A stretch of 64,000 nt of DNA from Neptuniibacter halophilus (GCF_030295765.1 NZ_AP027292.1:3658001-3722000); one strand, 5' to 3'. Shown: positions 17,543 through 27,223, counted from the stretch's first letter. The notes: generated by a model from the letters alone, not told the origin. Numbers and translations: made by a program.

Positions 17543-18626
17543 TTCACCTGCGCAGATCAGCGCTGTTATTCTGGCCGGAGGCATGGCCCGTCGTATGGGC
17601 GGTATCGACAAAGGCTGGATGGAACTCAACGGTAAACCGCTGATCCGGCATGTGATCGATATTATCCAGCCCCAGGTCGATCGGCTGATGATCAATGCCA
17701 ACCGTAGCCTTGATGCCTACGGCACACTGGGTATGCCGGTGGTCAGCGATCTGGAAGGGGATTTTCAGGGCCCGTTGATGGGTATCGCAACCGGATTACA
17801 TCACGCCCAGTCTGACTGGGTACTGTTTGTACCCTGTGACTGCCCGCATCTGCCACGGGATCTGGCGGAAAGAATGCTGCATCAGGCGCAGCGCGATGAG
17901 GCCGAGATTGCCGTAGCACATGACGGCAATCGCCTGCAGCCAGTAGTCGCGCTGATTCGCCGGGATCTGCTGCCCAGCCTGCAGGCAACACTGGCCGAGG
18001 GTGAGCGCAAGATTGACCGCTGGTACGGCATTCATCGTCTGACAGAAGTTGATTATTCCGATCAGCCTGAAGCGTTTATTAATGTGAATCATCGGGATGA
18101 TCTGGCTGAACTGCAGCAGATGCCGAAACTGCTCGGCTTTGCCGCCTGGAGTGGTACCGGTAAAACCACACTGCTCAAGCAACTGATTCCGGCCCTGAAA
18201 GCAGAGGGGATTCGTGTCGGTGTGATCAAACATGCACATCATCAATTTGATATCGATCATCCGGGCAAAGACAGCTATGAAATTCGCAAAGCGGGCGCAG
18301 AACAGATGCTGATCTGTTCCGGTAAACGCTGGGCGTTGATGGTTGAGCAGGATCAGGGGGATCGCCCCTCACTAAACCACATGCTCAGCCGGCTGGATCA
18401 CTCACTGCTTGATCTGGTCCTTATCGAAGGATTTAAGAAAGAGCCTATCCCTAAGATTGAGCTGCACCGTCCGGCACTCGGCAGGCCTTTAATTCACCCG
18501 GAAGATTCGAATATCATGGCCGTAGCCAGTGATGAGCCGGTACCGCTGAGCCGGGACCTGCCAGCACTGGACCTTAACGACATCCCGGCGATAATCGAAT
18601 TTATCAAGGCATATCTGAAAAAATAG
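17535..18626 (+). CDS. mobAB: MobA-MobB fusion (molybdopterin guanylyltransferase plus GTP-binding adapter)
   Basis: A bifunctional 363-residue protein. The N-terminal half (about 1-195) is MobA, attaching GMP to molybdopterin to make MGD (LAGGMARRMGGIDKGW, FVPCDCPHLP, FINVNHRDDL). The C-terminal half (about 200-363) is MobB, a P-loop GTPase-like partner (GFAAWSGTGKTTLLKQL, VIKHAHHQFDIDHPGKDS, LIEGFKKEPIPKIELHR). FDH needs bis-MGD, so this serves the enzyme encoded upstream. ATG 17535 (8-bp overlap with tupC) is chosen; ATG 17520 in the same frame is possible. Usually mobA and mobB are separate genes; the fusion is known but less common. Confidence 0.93.
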   Translation: MHSSPAQISAVILAGGMARRMGGIDKGWMELNGKPLIRHVIDIIQPQVDRLMINANRSLDAYGTLGMPVVSDLEGDFQGPLMGIATGLHHAQSDWVLFVPCDCPHLPRDLAERMLHQAQRDEAEIAVAHDGNRLQPVVALIRRDLLPSLQATLAEGERKIDRWYGIHRLTEVDYSDQPEAFINVNHRDDLAELQQMPKLLGFAAWSGTGKTTLLKQLIPALKAEGIRVGVIKHAHHQFDIDHPGKDSYEIRKAGAEQMLICSGKRWALMVEQDQGDRPSLNHMLSRLDHSLLDLVLIEGFKKEPIPKIELHRPALGRPLIHPEDSNIMAVASDEPVPLSRDLPALDLNDIPAIIEFIKAYLKK

Positions 18627-18634
18627 GCGTTTGC

Positions 18635-19891
18635 ATGTCCGAAGTGCTAAGTTGTTTTGACCCCGCAGCCAACCCGCAGCGCATGCTGCCGGTCGACGAG
18701 AGTATTCAGCGGATTCTGTCGCAGGTTATGGCCATTACCGATACAGAGCGTCTGGCGCTGCCTGCAGCGCTTGACCGGGTACTGGCAGAGGACCTGATCT
18801 CTCCGATCAATGTGCCACAACAGACTAATTCCGCGATGGATGGCTATGCCGTATGCGCTGCAGGTTTGAATCCGCAACAGCCACTGCATATTGTCGGCTC
18901 AGCTTACGCAGGCAGTGCGTTCAACGGAATATTACAGGCCGGTGAAGCCGTCGAGATTATGACCGGTGCACCCCTGCCTCAGGGCGCTGACACGATTCTG
19001 ATCAAAGAGGTCTGTCAGCGCGAAGGCAACAGTCTGAGCTTCACAGGCCCGGTGCAGCCGGGTCAGCATGTACGTCAGGCTGGTGAGGACATTGCTGCGG
19101 GTAGTCTGGCGCTGTCGCAGGGCAGTCGATTGCGTCCTCAGGAGCTGGGCCTGATCGCTTCCCTTGGCCATACCGAAGTGGCGGTATATCGCCGGTTGCG
19201 GGTGGCGATCTTCTCCACCGGTGATGAGGTGGTAGCGCAGGGTCAGCCCCTGACAGAAAACTGCATCTATGACACCAACCGTTTTACCCTGCAGGGTATG
19301 CTTCAGCGTCTGGGATGTGAAGTGATCGATCTGGGTATTATCGAAGATTCGCAACCGGCCATGGAAACAGCTCTGAGCGCAGCCGCCGGACAGGCGGATG
19401 CAGTCATCTCCTCAGGTGGTGTATCTATGGGCAATGCGGACTATATTAAGAGTGCGCTGGAGCAGGTGGGTGAAATTAATTTCTGGCGTATTGCCATGCG
19501 TCCGGGACGCCCCCTGGCCTTTGGCCAGTTGCTGAACCGCACACCGTTCTTCGGCCTGCCGGGTAATCCGGTAGCCGTTATGGTTACTTTCAGCCAGTTT
19601 GTGCAGCCCGCCCTGCGTAAAATGATGGGCTCAGGGGATTGGCAGCCCGTGCGGGTCAGTGCCGTTGCCGAGGAGGCGATACGCTCCCGTGCCGGGCGCA
19701 CAGACTACAGCCGGGGGATATACCGGATTGATGAACAGGGGCAGTTACAGGTAAGGACCACCGGTTCCCAGGGGTCAGGTATTTTGACCTCGATGACCGC
19801 TGCGAACTGCCTGATAGAGATTGGTGATGATAAAGCGGCCCTTGAGGCCGGGGATCGGGTACTGATTCAGCCTTTCCCCGATCTGCTCTAG
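18635..19891 (+). CDS. moeA: MoeA, molybdopterin molybdotransferase
   Basis: A 418-residue enzyme that inserts molybdate (or tungstate) into adenylylated molybdopterin. Family blocks are clear: NSAMDGYAV, EIMTGAPLPQGADTI, VAIFSTGDEVV, YDTNRFTLQGML, SSGGVSMGNADYIK, RPGRPLAFGQL and FFGLPGNPVAVMVTF. It starts 8 bp after mobAB and ends the operon. Because the operon starts with tungstate uptake, this paralogue could be tuned to the same metal (inference). The 207 bp after it (19892-20098) show no clear terminator. Confidence 0.94.
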   Translation: MSEVLSCFDPAANPQRMLPVDESIQRILSQVMAITDTERLALPAALDRVLAEDLISPINVPQQTNSAMDGYAVCAAGLNPQQPLHIVGSAYAGSAFNGILQAGEAVEIMTGAPLPQGADTILIKEVCQREGNSLSFTGPVQPGQHVRQAGEDIAAGSLALSQGSRLRPQELGLIASLGHTEVAVYRRLRVAIFSTGDEVVAQGQPLTENCIYDTNRFTLQGMLQRLGCEVIDLGIIEDSQPAMETALSAAAGQADAVISSGGVSMGNADYIKSALEQVGEINFWRIAMRPGRPLAFGQLLNRTPFFGLPGNPVAVMVTFSQFVQPALRKMMGSGDWQPVRVSAVAEEAIRSRAGRTDYSRGIYRIDEQGQLQVRTTGSQGSGILTSMTAANCLIEIGDDKAALEAGDRVLIQPFPDLL

Positions 19892-20098
19892 GGTTTATGC
19901 CACAAACAGAGGAGGGCGCAGGCGCAAACAGGAGTCTATATTGTTGATTGTCATGACGGATTAACCACTCTGTCATAAAAATTGAGTTTTATTTACGAAC
20001 CCGTGAATCAAGTCTGTTAGCGCTTTGCCTGTACGACTGGTTCACAGTTTCATACATGCCCCGCAACGGGAAGTAATGTAATAAATCAGGATAAGGCA

Positions 20099-20293
20099 AT
20101 GAGCAGCAAACTTCGATTGGGTGATCTGGATTACCGTCAGGATAGTTTCGATGATGACGACTACATTCCCGGTGAACAGCCACTCCGTCATAAAACAAAA
20201 ACAAAAAACAAACGCAGAAAACCCGAAGGCGATAACTATGCGGCACAACGCGCCAACAAACGCCGCAGCCAGGAAAACTACGATTACGGTTAA
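20099..20293 (+). CDS. Small charged protein of unknown function
   Basis: A 64-residue protein. The first half is acidic (LDYRQDSFDDDDYIPGE), the second strongly basic (KTKTKNKRRK and RANKRRSQE), with no hydrophobic segment, so it is soluble and probably disordered. AGGATAAGGC provides a ribosome site before the ATG, and a strong terminator follows the stop, which supports a real gene. The opposite-strand frames over it are not better. I do not recognise a family. The Lys/Arg tail suggests contact with nucleic acid, but that is only composition. Confidence 0.6.
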   Translation: MSSKLRLGDLDYRQDSFDDDDYIPGEQPLRHKTKTKNKRRKPEGDNYAAQRANKRRSQENYDYG

Positions 20294-20307
20294 CCACTGA
20301 ATCGGAT

Positions 20308-20344
20308 AAAAAAAGAGCTACCGGTGATCCGCTAGCTCTTTTTT
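20308..20344. terminator. Bidirectional terminator between the 64-aa gene and rhlE
   Basis: AAAAAAGAGCTA (20309-20320) pairs with TAGCTCTTTTTT (20333-20344). An inner CGG/CCG pair and a TGAT loop extend the stem. A-run on one side and T-run on the other serve both converging transcripts. Confidence 0.9.
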
Positions 20345-20373
20345 GTTGTCAGATTTATCTGTACCAGACAGGC

Positions 20374-21615
20374 CTACTTTTTCTTCGCCGCTTTCTTACC
20401 AATAATCTGGGTACGGGTGGCTTTGTTCTTATGCCGTTTCGGCCCTTTCTTATGAATGCGCTTACGTAAGCCGTCACGATCACCGACTTCGTAACCGCGG
20501 CGGAAGATGCGTCGGATCGGCGTGCCGATCAGGCGTTCGATACTGGTCAGTGCCTGTTCCTCTTCACGGCTGACAAAAGAGATCGCCTTACCCTGCATGC
20601 CAGCACGTCCTGCGCGACCGACCCGGTGCACGTAATCTTCGGCAAGATAGGGCAGATTGTAGTTCACAACGTGTTCAAGACCCTGAATATCGAGACCCCG
20701 GGCGGCCACCTCGGTGGCAACCAGCACCTGAATTTTACCGGCCTTGAAATCGGCCACTGCGCGGCGACGGGCACCCTGACTCTTGTCGCCATGGCAGATC
20801 ACGGCTTCGATACCGTCATATTTCAGATCCAGCATCAGCTCATTGGCCTGAGCCTTGGTGCTGGTAAACACCAGCACCTGAAACCAGTTTTCCTCTTCGA
20901 GCAGTTCGGCAAACAGATCGGCTTTACGTTGCTCCTCAACCGGATAGACCACGTGCTCAATGGTGTCGGCGATTGAGTTCTGCCGGGCAGCTTTGATTTT
21001 TTCCGGACGGGTCAGAATCTTATTCGACAGCTTGTGTACGGCTTCGGACAGGGTGGCTGAGAACAGCATGGTCTGACGTGACTTAGGTGTACTGTCGAGA
21101 ACCTTGCTGACGTCTGAAAGAAAGCCCATATCCAGCATACGATCCGCTTCGTCGAGCACCACGAATTCGGTATGACCGAGGCTGACATTGCAGGCCACGA
21201 TATGTTCGAGCAGACGGCCCGGTGTCGCAATCAGAATATCAGCACCCTGACGCAGCTTTTTCTTCTGAGTTTCCAGTGTGGTACCACCGTAAACTGAGAG
21301 AATGCGCAGCCCCAGATGCTGGTTATAGCGGCCAATCGTCTCCGCAAGCTGTTGTGCCAGCTCGCGAGTCGGCGTCAGGATCAATGCCCGGACTTCGGTC
21401 TCTGCCAGTGCCCGTGGGGAGTCACTCAGTTTCTGCAGGATCGGCAGGGCAAACGCGGCGGTCTTGCCAGTTCCGGTCTGGGCATTGGCCAGCAGATCTT
21501 TGCCGCGGCGGGCGGGGACTATGGCCTGTTTCTGGATAGGCGTCATGTCAGTGTAACCACTGTCATCCAGTGCTTGCTGGATCGCAGGATTCAGGTCCAA
21601 GGCTGTAAATTTCAT
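20374..21615 (-). CDS. rhlE: DEAD-box ATP-dependent RNA helicase, RhlE type
   Basis: A 413-residue RNA helicase involved in ribosome assembly and RNA turnover. Motifs in order: Q-motif MTPIQKQAI, I AQTGTGKT, Ia PTRELA, Ib TPGR, II VLDEADRML, III SAT, then ARGLDIQGLEHVVNYNLP and VI HRVGRAGRAG. The tail is Lys/Arg-rich (KKGPKRHKNKA, KKAAKKK), typical for RNA contact. ATG 21615 was chosen since GAGGGG precedes it and the protein then starts MKFTALDL like RhlE proteins; an upstream in-frame extension to 21690 has no family match. Confidence 0.92.
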   Translation of the reverse strand: MKFTALDLNPAIQQALDDSGYTDMTPIQKQAIVPARRGKDLLANAQTGTGKTAAFALPILQKLSDSPRALAETEVRALILTPTRELAQQLAETIGRYNQHLGLRILSVYGGTTLETQKKKLRQGADILIATPGRLLEHIVACNVSLGHTEFVVLDEADRMLDMGFLSDVSKVLDSTPKSRQTMLFSATLSEAVHKLSNKILTRPEKIKAARQNSIADTIEHVVYPVEEQRKADLFAELLEEENWFQVLVFTSTKAQANELMLDLKYDGIEAVICHGDKSQGARRRAVADFKAGKIQVLVATEVAARGLDIQGLEHVVNYNLPYLAEDYVHRVGRAGRAGMQGKAISFVSREEEQALTSIERLIGTPIRRIFRRGYEVGDRDGLRKRIHKKGPKRHKNKATRTQIIGKKAAKKK

Positions 21616-21951
21616 AGTGCCCCTCAGGCAATGATCAAAAGCGCGGATTATAAAGCAAAATACGTTGTGGCGATATTTGTGTAACAGCACCTGCGAACAA
21701 ATCCTGTTCGTGTTCCGAATAACCTGAGGGACTCAAGTGATGAGACATGCCCGGTGTCACTACGTTTTGCAATGTGGTCAACATTATTGCAAAGTGCTTC
21801 CCTGATCGTGAATCACCACTTGAGCCAGAGTGGCGACAAGAATGAGTCGCAGGTTTGCCCAAAAAGCGACTAAAGTATTGATCAGCGCGAGCCGAAAAAT
21901 ACAGTATCCTTGTCATAGGAACGTAATAACCATCTGAATTAAGGGACTTTA
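21616..21951. other. Divergent promoter region with TTTGCAAT inverted repeat
   Basis: This 336-bp stretch between rhlE and the 107-aa gene has no convincing gene. An 8-bp inverted repeat TTTGCAAT (21766-21773) / ATTGCAAA (21786-21793) with a 12-bp spacer could be an operator. A plausible sigma70 promoter for the rightward gene is TTGATC near 21877 with TACAGT about 16 bp later. AAGGGA before ATG 21952 is the ribosome site. Confidence 0.35.
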
Positions 21952-22275
21952 ATGCTGCCTGAGGAAAAAAAGATCACGGTGATCTTCCGTATTGAACCCG
22001 GTTGTCTGGGCCCGGAAGGGATCAGTCATGCGGATAAGTTCTGCGTGATGGCGGCCACTGAGCTGCGTGCGGCATCTCCTCATTTCATTAAATGGCAGGT
22101 CGAGCCCCGGCACAATAAACAACTGCCGGAGATGGATTTTGCCATCAACGGCCGCGCCCTAAACCGCGAGCTCGCAGCCCGCTACTTTGAGCACTTCGAT
22201 AAAGATCTTGAGCAGTTTGAACTCGATATCTTTGATCACCTGCCGGAACTTATCGATCACTATTTCGGCCGCTGA
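21952..22275 (+). CDS. Conserved-looking protein of unknown function (107 aa)
   Basis: A 107-residue soluble protein with a good ribosome site (AAGGGA). It opens with a beta-strand (KITVIFRIEPGCLGPEG), then a helix with Cys (HADKFCVMAATELRAA), and closes with two acidic/aromatic helices (YFEHFDKDLEQFELDIFDHL). No signal peptide, membrane segment or known motif was recognised. It ends 3 bp before the stop of the convergent ABC-like gene, so the two transcripts must overlap. Codon use looks like the neighbours, supporting a genuine gene. Confidence 0.65.
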   Translation: MLPEEKKITVIFRIEPGCLGPEGISHADKFCVMAATELRAASPHFIKWQVEPRHNKQLPEMDFAINGRALNRELAARYFEHFDKDLEQFELDIFDHLPELIDHYFGR

Positions 22276-22278
22276 CCC

Positions 22279-24876
22279 TCAGGACGCGGTCTCTTCCAGC
22301 TCGGGCAGAAGTTCTTCCATCCGATCCTTACGGATCAGAAAGCGCTGATCGAATTCATGCCAGTCCAGATGGTGGGTACTCATATGGATCAGCGTGCAGT
22401 TCGGCAGTAAGCGGCGAATGTTTTTGAGAATCGCTTCCTGTTCCGGTTCTTCGATGGCTGAAAGAGCATCATGCAGTATCAGAATGTCGGGTTTCTTAAT
22501 CAGCCCACGGGCCAGTTGAACCCGCTGCCGGGCCGCCAGCGGCAGGCGGGCACCGCGGATACCGACAGCGGACATGCTGAAGACAATCAGCACCAGTGAG
22601 CGTGCCTCCTCCTCAATCATGATCTGCTCGATCCGCTCCTGCAGCCATTTATGCCGTTCTGACTCCGCATCAACCAGTACGCCAAACAGGATGTTCTGCA
22701 GTAAATTAAGGTTGGGATTGATCTGCTCATAATCCAGCGGCTGCAATAACTCTCTCAGATCCTGCCAGTAACTACCGGCAATCAGCCCCCGCGCTTTAAC
22801 GATCTGCTTCTGATGTTCTTCATTAATCAGCGTGGCAATGGTGCTGGCAAAACAGCTCCGCAGAAACAGCTCCAGTACTAGTGCCTCGTCGCATTCTGCT
22901 TCAGTCTGTTCAATCCCGGGGCGGTAATGGCACATCAGGGCCTCACGGATACGGGGTGTATCAAAACGGGTCAGGTTGTCAGGCAGAGCTTCATAACTAT
23001 CCAGTCCGACCAGCTCACGATAGATATCCCGGGCCAGCATCTGACCACCTTCCAGAGCGATACTCAGCAACTCGGTTTCGGCAAGAAACTCCCTCATTTT
23101 AGGATGCGCGGCAAGCACAGGCAGGGTCTGCTCCACATCGCTGACAACCGCAAAAGTCAGGTTCTCAATCATCATCAGTGCCGGGCAGAACTGATGTCGA
23201 TGAAAGCCATAAAACTGCTCATAACCGGTCTTAGGCAGCAGCTCTTCATGCACCCGGCGGCGAACGGCCAGAAACTGCGGGCTGAAATCTTCCGGCATGG
23301 TGGCGGGGTTAAACTTTTCCTGCAGGCCCAGATGATAGAGAGTGTTACCTGAACCCAGCGCGTAGATACAGGACTCAAACCAGGGCCGCATCTCCGGCCA
23401 GGACTGATAACCCACTACAGAAAGATCACTCCAGCTCCCGGCAAAGGGGTGTTCGCTGTTACCGGAAGCGCGTGATTCTTCGAGCTCCAGCAGGCGGGCT
23501 TCGTTCTCTTCCGGGGTAGGCGGCACCAGACGTAAACCGTAGTTTATATTTTGTGCAACATTCTCATTAAACAGAAACGGATCCGGCCCGGCATAGCCGA
23601 TACGGGCATGCACCAGTGTACGCGGTAACTGGTTAATATCCGTTCCGGACAGGGTGATCTGGCCGGATGAGGCAGGCTGGAGATGACAAAGCGCGAAGGC
23701 GATGGCACGGTTCTGGGCGCTGGTCACCGCCTGTACAGAGACAGTGCCGCCTTTGCGGATGCGTAAATCGGGCAGATAGAGAAAGCGCTCGCCAGCATCA
23801 TTGGAGAGCCAGACCCGGTTGAACGTTATATCGCCATCAAGGCGCTGGTTATGGTCAAAACTGATCAGTTCGTCACTGATCTCAGGCCCCAGCTCGTCAA
23901 TATGAAAGCGATCGATAATCTGCGCATAGCGGATTTTTGCATCCTGATAGATCTGGTAAAAATTGAGTAGTTCACGCCAGGGCGTGGTCAGATCTTTATG
24001 CGCAGCAATGGCAGCGACCAGCGCGCCGACACTGACTTCACCGCGTATCGCCAGAATCCCGCCGATTGAATAAAACATAATGGGTGTCAGGCTGTTAATG
24101 AAGTTATTGATGAACTTCATAAAGAACTTACGCTTGAATATGTCGAGCCGGATCAGAAACAGCCGCCCGAGAATCGAGGAGAATTCGGCCTGATGATAGA
24201 GTTCGGTACCGTTAAGACGGATATCGACGGCACCATCCACGGCTTCGCCGATTCGCTCGGAGAAATGCCGCACAACTTTAACGCGCTCTTTCTTCAAGTT
24301 ATTAATATGCCTTTGCAGCCGGGGAATAATCAGTAGTTGCAACGGTATCAGCATAATCGACGCGATCCCCAGCACCGGGCTCTGCATAAACATAAAGATG
24401 AGGATGGTGAGCATAGTACCGCCCTGCAGCAGGGGCAGGGCGAGGCTGTCTCCAATGTAGCCTCCCAGAGGCTCTGCTTCGGCGGTAATGGTTGAGATCA
24501 GCTCGCCCTGACTGACGCGCTGAAACTGTTTTGGCGGGAACCGCAGGATGCGGTCAGTCAGTTCATACCGCAGGCGGCGCACCAGACGCTCGCCGATGAT
24601 CCCTTTCAGGGTGTTAATCCGCATTTTGAACAGCCCCGAGGTGATAATCAGCAGCAGGTAGATCGCACAGTAGCTGAGCAGTAGCTGTTCGGTTGTCAGA
24701 TTCATTTCCAAAATCTGAACGGTTTTTTTATCCGTGTTCAGGGCATCGTTGATGATCAGCTTGGGCAGTTCGAGTGTGGCATACAGGACAGGGAAGGAGA
24801 GCAGTGTAATGAAAACAACCTGTATCTGATCCTTCAAGCTGTGTTTCAGTATATACCTGAAGATCCGCGGTTCCAT
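22279..24876 (-). CDS. ABC exporter-like protein with a degenerate ATPase domain and a 290-residue insertion
   Basis: An 865-residue protein. Residues 1-330 are an ABC exporter membrane domain with about six helices (VVFITLLSFPVLYATL, LLLSYCAIYLLLIITSGL, LTILIFMFM, GIASIMLIPLQLLIIP). The C-terminal part has the nucleotide-binding fold, but its catalytic motifs are lost. The Walker A site reads QAVTSAQNR (382-390) without Gly-Lys-Ser. The Q-loop reads YAGPDPFLF (428-436), without Gln. The signature reads LPLAARQRVQLAR (778-790), and Walker B ends ILHDAL (799-804) instead of LDE. About 290 residues (450-740) are inserted between Q-loop and signature. It probably hydrolyses no ATP alone; a structural or regulatory membrane role, or a heterodimer with an unknown partner, is possible. 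Confidence 0.8.
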   Translation of the reverse strand: MEPRIFRYILKHSLKDQIQVVFITLLSFPVLYATLELPKLIINDALNTDKKTVQILEMNLTTEQLLLSYCAIYLLLIITSGLFKMRINTLKGIIGERLVRRLRYELTDRILRFPPKQFQRVSQGELISTITAEAEPLGGYIGDSLALPLLQGGTMLTILIFMFMQSPVLGIASIMLIPLQLLIIPRLQRHINNLKKERVKVVRHFSERIGEAVDGAVDIRLNGTELYHQAEFSSILGRLFLIRLDIFKRKFFMKFINNFINSLTPIMFYSIGGILAIRGEVSVGALVAAIAAHKDLTTPWRELLNFYQIYQDAKIRYAQIIDRFHIDELGPEISDELISFDHNQRLDGDITFNRVWLSNDAGERFLYLPDLRIRKGGTVSVQAVTSAQNRAIAFALCHLQPASSGQITLSGTDINQLPRTLVHARIGYAGPDPFLFNENVAQNINYGLRLVPPTPEENEARLLELEESRASGNSEHPFAGSWSDLSVVGYQSWPEMRPWFESCIYALGSGNTLYHLGLQEKFNPATMPEDFSPQFLAVRRRVHEELLPKTGYEQFYGFHRHQFCPALMMIENLTFAVVSDVEQTLPVLAAHPKMREFLAETELLSIALEGGQMLARDIYRELVGLDSYEALPDNLTRFDTPRIREALMCHYRPGIEQTEAECDEALVLELFLRSCFASTIATLINEEHQKQIVKARGLIAGSYWQDLRELLQPLDYEQINPNLNLLQNILFGVLVDAESERHKWLQERIEQIMIEEEARSLVLIVFSMSAVGIRGARLPLAARQRVQLARGLIKKPDILILHDALSAIEEPEQEAILKNIRRLLPNCTLIHMSTHHLDWHEFDQRFLIRKDRMEELLPELEETAS

Positions 24877-25131
24877 GGCAGTGTCCTGTTTGGCGGGAGC
24901 GACTTAAGGTCGAAATGCAAACCCTCCAGGAATGGGAGGCGCATCTCTAAACATAGTTCAAATACACAGCAGCAACCTTATTATTCAGCGGTAATATCAT
25001 CAACTTGAAAAAGCTTCATTACCACTTTGCAATCAACGGGTTGTAGTTAATATATAAAGCAAGAAAGCGGCGCTGACAGCCACGGACTGCCAACGCTGTT
25101 CAGGAAGGGTATTTCAGATCAGGTGGGTAGT

Positions 25132-25347
25132 TCAGCTTCCTTCAATGCGAAAGCCCACTTTGAGTGTCACCTGATAATGGGCCACCTTACCCTGATTCAG
25201 ATGCCCGCGGGTTTCCACTACTTCAAACCAGTCCATATTGGCGATGGTTTTATTACATTCAGCGATGGCATTCTCAATCGCATCCTCAATTCCGGTGGTG
25301 GATGATCCGACAACTTCGATTTTCTTATAGGTATGATGATCAGACAT
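25132..25347 (-). CDS. Dodecin family flavin-binding protein
   Basis: A 71-residue protein matching dodecin: HTYKKIEVVGSSTTGIEDAI, ENAIAECNKTIANMDWFEVV and GHLNQGKVAHYQVTLKVGF. Dodecins form hollow dodecamers that store or buffer riboflavin or FMN and protect against photo-oxidation. The Trp in NMDWFEV is the residue that stacks on the isoalloxazine ring in known members. GGAG precedes the ATG. The gene stands alone; the 255 bp upstream of the ABC-like gene (24877-25131) show no other feature. Confidence 0.93.
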   Translation of the reverse strand: MSDHHTYKKIEVVGSSTTGIEDAIENAIAECNKTIANMDWFEVVETRGHLNQGKVAHYQVTLKVGFRIEGS

Positions 25348-25427
25348 CAGGCGGCACTCCGTGCTGGTTTCAGGTACGTCTAAGCCTAGTCAATATTGCC
25401 GGCAGGGCCAGTCGCCACAGCCGGCAA

Positions 25428-25455
25428 CAAAAAAAGGGGTTGTCATCAGCCCCTT
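25428..25455 (-). terminator. Terminator of the chemoreceptor gene
   Basis: AAGGGG (25434-25439) and CCCCTT (25450-25455) form the stem. On the minus strand it is followed by a T-run of seven (25429-25435). A second hairpin, TTGCCGGC (25396-25403) / GCCGGCAA (25420-25427), follows immediately and may reinforce termination before dodecin. Confidence 0.75.
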
Positions 25456-25474
25456 CCGGATCAGACAGAGCTAA

Positions 25475-27109
25475 TCAGGCGCCGACTTTAAACCGGTTCA
25501 ACTGACCGGACAGGCTGTTTACGGTAGTGCGGAAATCATTCACCGTGGAGAGGGTGTCTCTGGAAACCTCCTGCACATGCTGATTCTGATCATTCAGTGA
25601 GTTCAGGTTCTGATTGATCTCGTCAGTCACCTGGCTCTGTTCCTCAGTCGCGGTGGCAATCTGAATCGCCATATCATTAAGCTGCACAGCGGATTGCTCG
25701 ATATTATTCAGCAGATCCTGAGTGCTGTTGACCAGTTCAACCGAGCCGGTCACCTGTACCGTACCTTCCTGTATGCAGTTAACCGCTTGTTTAACCCCGG
25801 ATTGCAGCTTCTCGATCATCTTCTGAATCTCTTCGGTTGAATCCTGGGTTTTACTGGCCAGACTGCGCACCTCATCGGACACCACGGCAAAGCCGCGACC
25901 ATGATCTCCGGCCCGGGCCGCTTCTATGGCTGCGTTCAGCGCAAGTAAGTTGGTCTGATCGGCAATACCGCGAATAACATCCAGCACCGTGGAGATGTTA
26001 TCGGATTCAACCTCCAGATCCTGAATCACCGATTGCGCCTGATTCACCGAGTCAGATAACTGCATGATCTTGTTCACGGAGTCATTAATCACCCGTTGTC
26101 CATCGTGGGAGATCGCTACCGTATTATCGGAAAAGCCGGCGGCCTGCTGGGCATTTTCGGCGACCTGACGGATCGCTGTGCTGAACTGGTTCACGGCGGC
26201 GGCGATCATCTCTGTGGAGTGGCTCTGCTGGTGGACAATATCGGTGCTGCTGTTGGCCGAAGCCTCCAGAAGGTTGGAATCCTCATTCAGTTGTTCCGCC
26301 TGCCGCCGGGTGGCACTGATCAGTTGTTCAAGGTTTTCGATAAACTGATCGAACGCTTCACCCAGGGCGCCCAGCTCATCTTTCCGACTGGAGTTGATGC
26401 GCAGAGTCAGGTCGCCATCCCCCTGACTGATCTCCTGCACCCGTCCGGTGAGTTGATTGATGCTGTTAACCAGCATTTTAGGGCTGATATAGGTGAGAAA
26501 ACCGGCCACGACCAGCACGACCAGAATAAACACAGTAATGGTCAGGGAGAAGGAGGCGATCTCTTCGGCCAACTGATCACGATCGGTAGCGGCCTGTTGA
26601 TCAAGAAATTCACCGGCAAGGTCGTATAAATTACGTAACCGCTGGAACGCCGCCAGCGCTTCGCCCTGACTCTGAGTCATGGCGGCATCCCGCTGGTTGC
26701 TGCTGTAAAGCTCAAATACCCGATCGGCTTTGCTCTTCCAGTCTTTAAAGGTGTTGTCGAACTGCTGTAACTGACTGAGGACATCCGGATGATCTGCCAT
26801 CAGCTCTTTATATTTGTTCATCCGGTCCAGCGCCTGCTGGGCGTTGTCTTCATAATCCTTGCGGATATCATCACTGGTGTTGCCCAGCAGAAAGCTTAAT
26901 TCTGCTTCACGCGCCTGATACAGATCCCGGTCAGCGTTGAGGATAGCGGAAATCGCTGGCAGGTAATTGCTGCCAAACGTATCTACCCCGGTTCGTAGGT
27001 TACTGATTAGCAGATTGCCGGAACCCGCTACAAACAGCATCGACAGGGTCAGCATCACCATGGTGATCGACAGTTTAAAGCGGATGCTCTGCCAGGGGTT
27101 AATTTTCAT
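25475..27109 (-). CDS. Methyl-accepting chemotaxis protein
   Basis: A 544-residue chemoreceptor. TM1 is at about residues 13-35, a periplasmic helical sensor domain follows (about 36-185, with [20 protein letters not shown]), then TM2 (about 190-212), HAMP, and the cytoplasmic signalling domain. The hairpin tip reads [20 protein letters not shown] followed by [18 protein letters not shown]. It relays an unknown chemical signal to CheA/CheW. ATG 27109 was chosen over GTG 27124 because AGGAGA sits just before it. No chemotaxis genes are adjacent. A terminator lies directly downstream, so it is monocistronic. Confidence 0.93.
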   Translation of the reverse strand: MKINPWQSIRFKLSITMVMLTLSMLFVAGSGNLLISNLRTGVDTFGSNYLPAISAILNADRDLYQAREAELSFLLGNTSDDIRKDYEDNAQQALDRMNKYKELMADHPDVLSQLQQFDNTFKDWKSKADRVFELYSSNQRDAAMTQSQGEALAAFQRLRNLYDLAGEFLDQQAATDRDQLAEEIASFSLTITVFILVVLVVAGFLTYISPKMLVNSINQLTGRVQEISQGDGDLTLRINSSRKDELGALGEAFDQFIENLEQLISATRRQAEQLNEDSNLLEASANSSTDIVHQQSHSTEMIAAAVNQFSTAIRQVAENAQQAAGFSDNTVAISHDGQRVINDSVNKIMQLSDSVNQAQSVIQDLEVESDNISTVLDVIRGIADQTNLLALNAAIEAARAGDHGRGFAVVSDEVRSLASKTQDSTEEIQKMIEKLQSGVKQAVNCIQEGTVQVTGSVELVNSTQDLLNNIEQSAVQLNDMAIQIATATEEQSQVTDEINQNLNSLNDQNQHVQEVSRDTLSTVNDFRTTVNSLSGQLNRFKVGA

Positions 27110-27223
27110 TCTTATTCTCCTCACTCAAGCTTGGCCTCCTTAAAATCTAACAGAGATATGCCGAATGCCAAGTTGGAGTGCGGCTCCCTCAGGGGTAACC
27201 CACAGCGTCTTTAACGTGCCGGA

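Noticed and set aside
21635..21916. 93-codon minus-strand frame upstream of rhlE
   Set aside because: No ribosome site, no recognisable pattern; it overlaps the presumed divergent promoter region.
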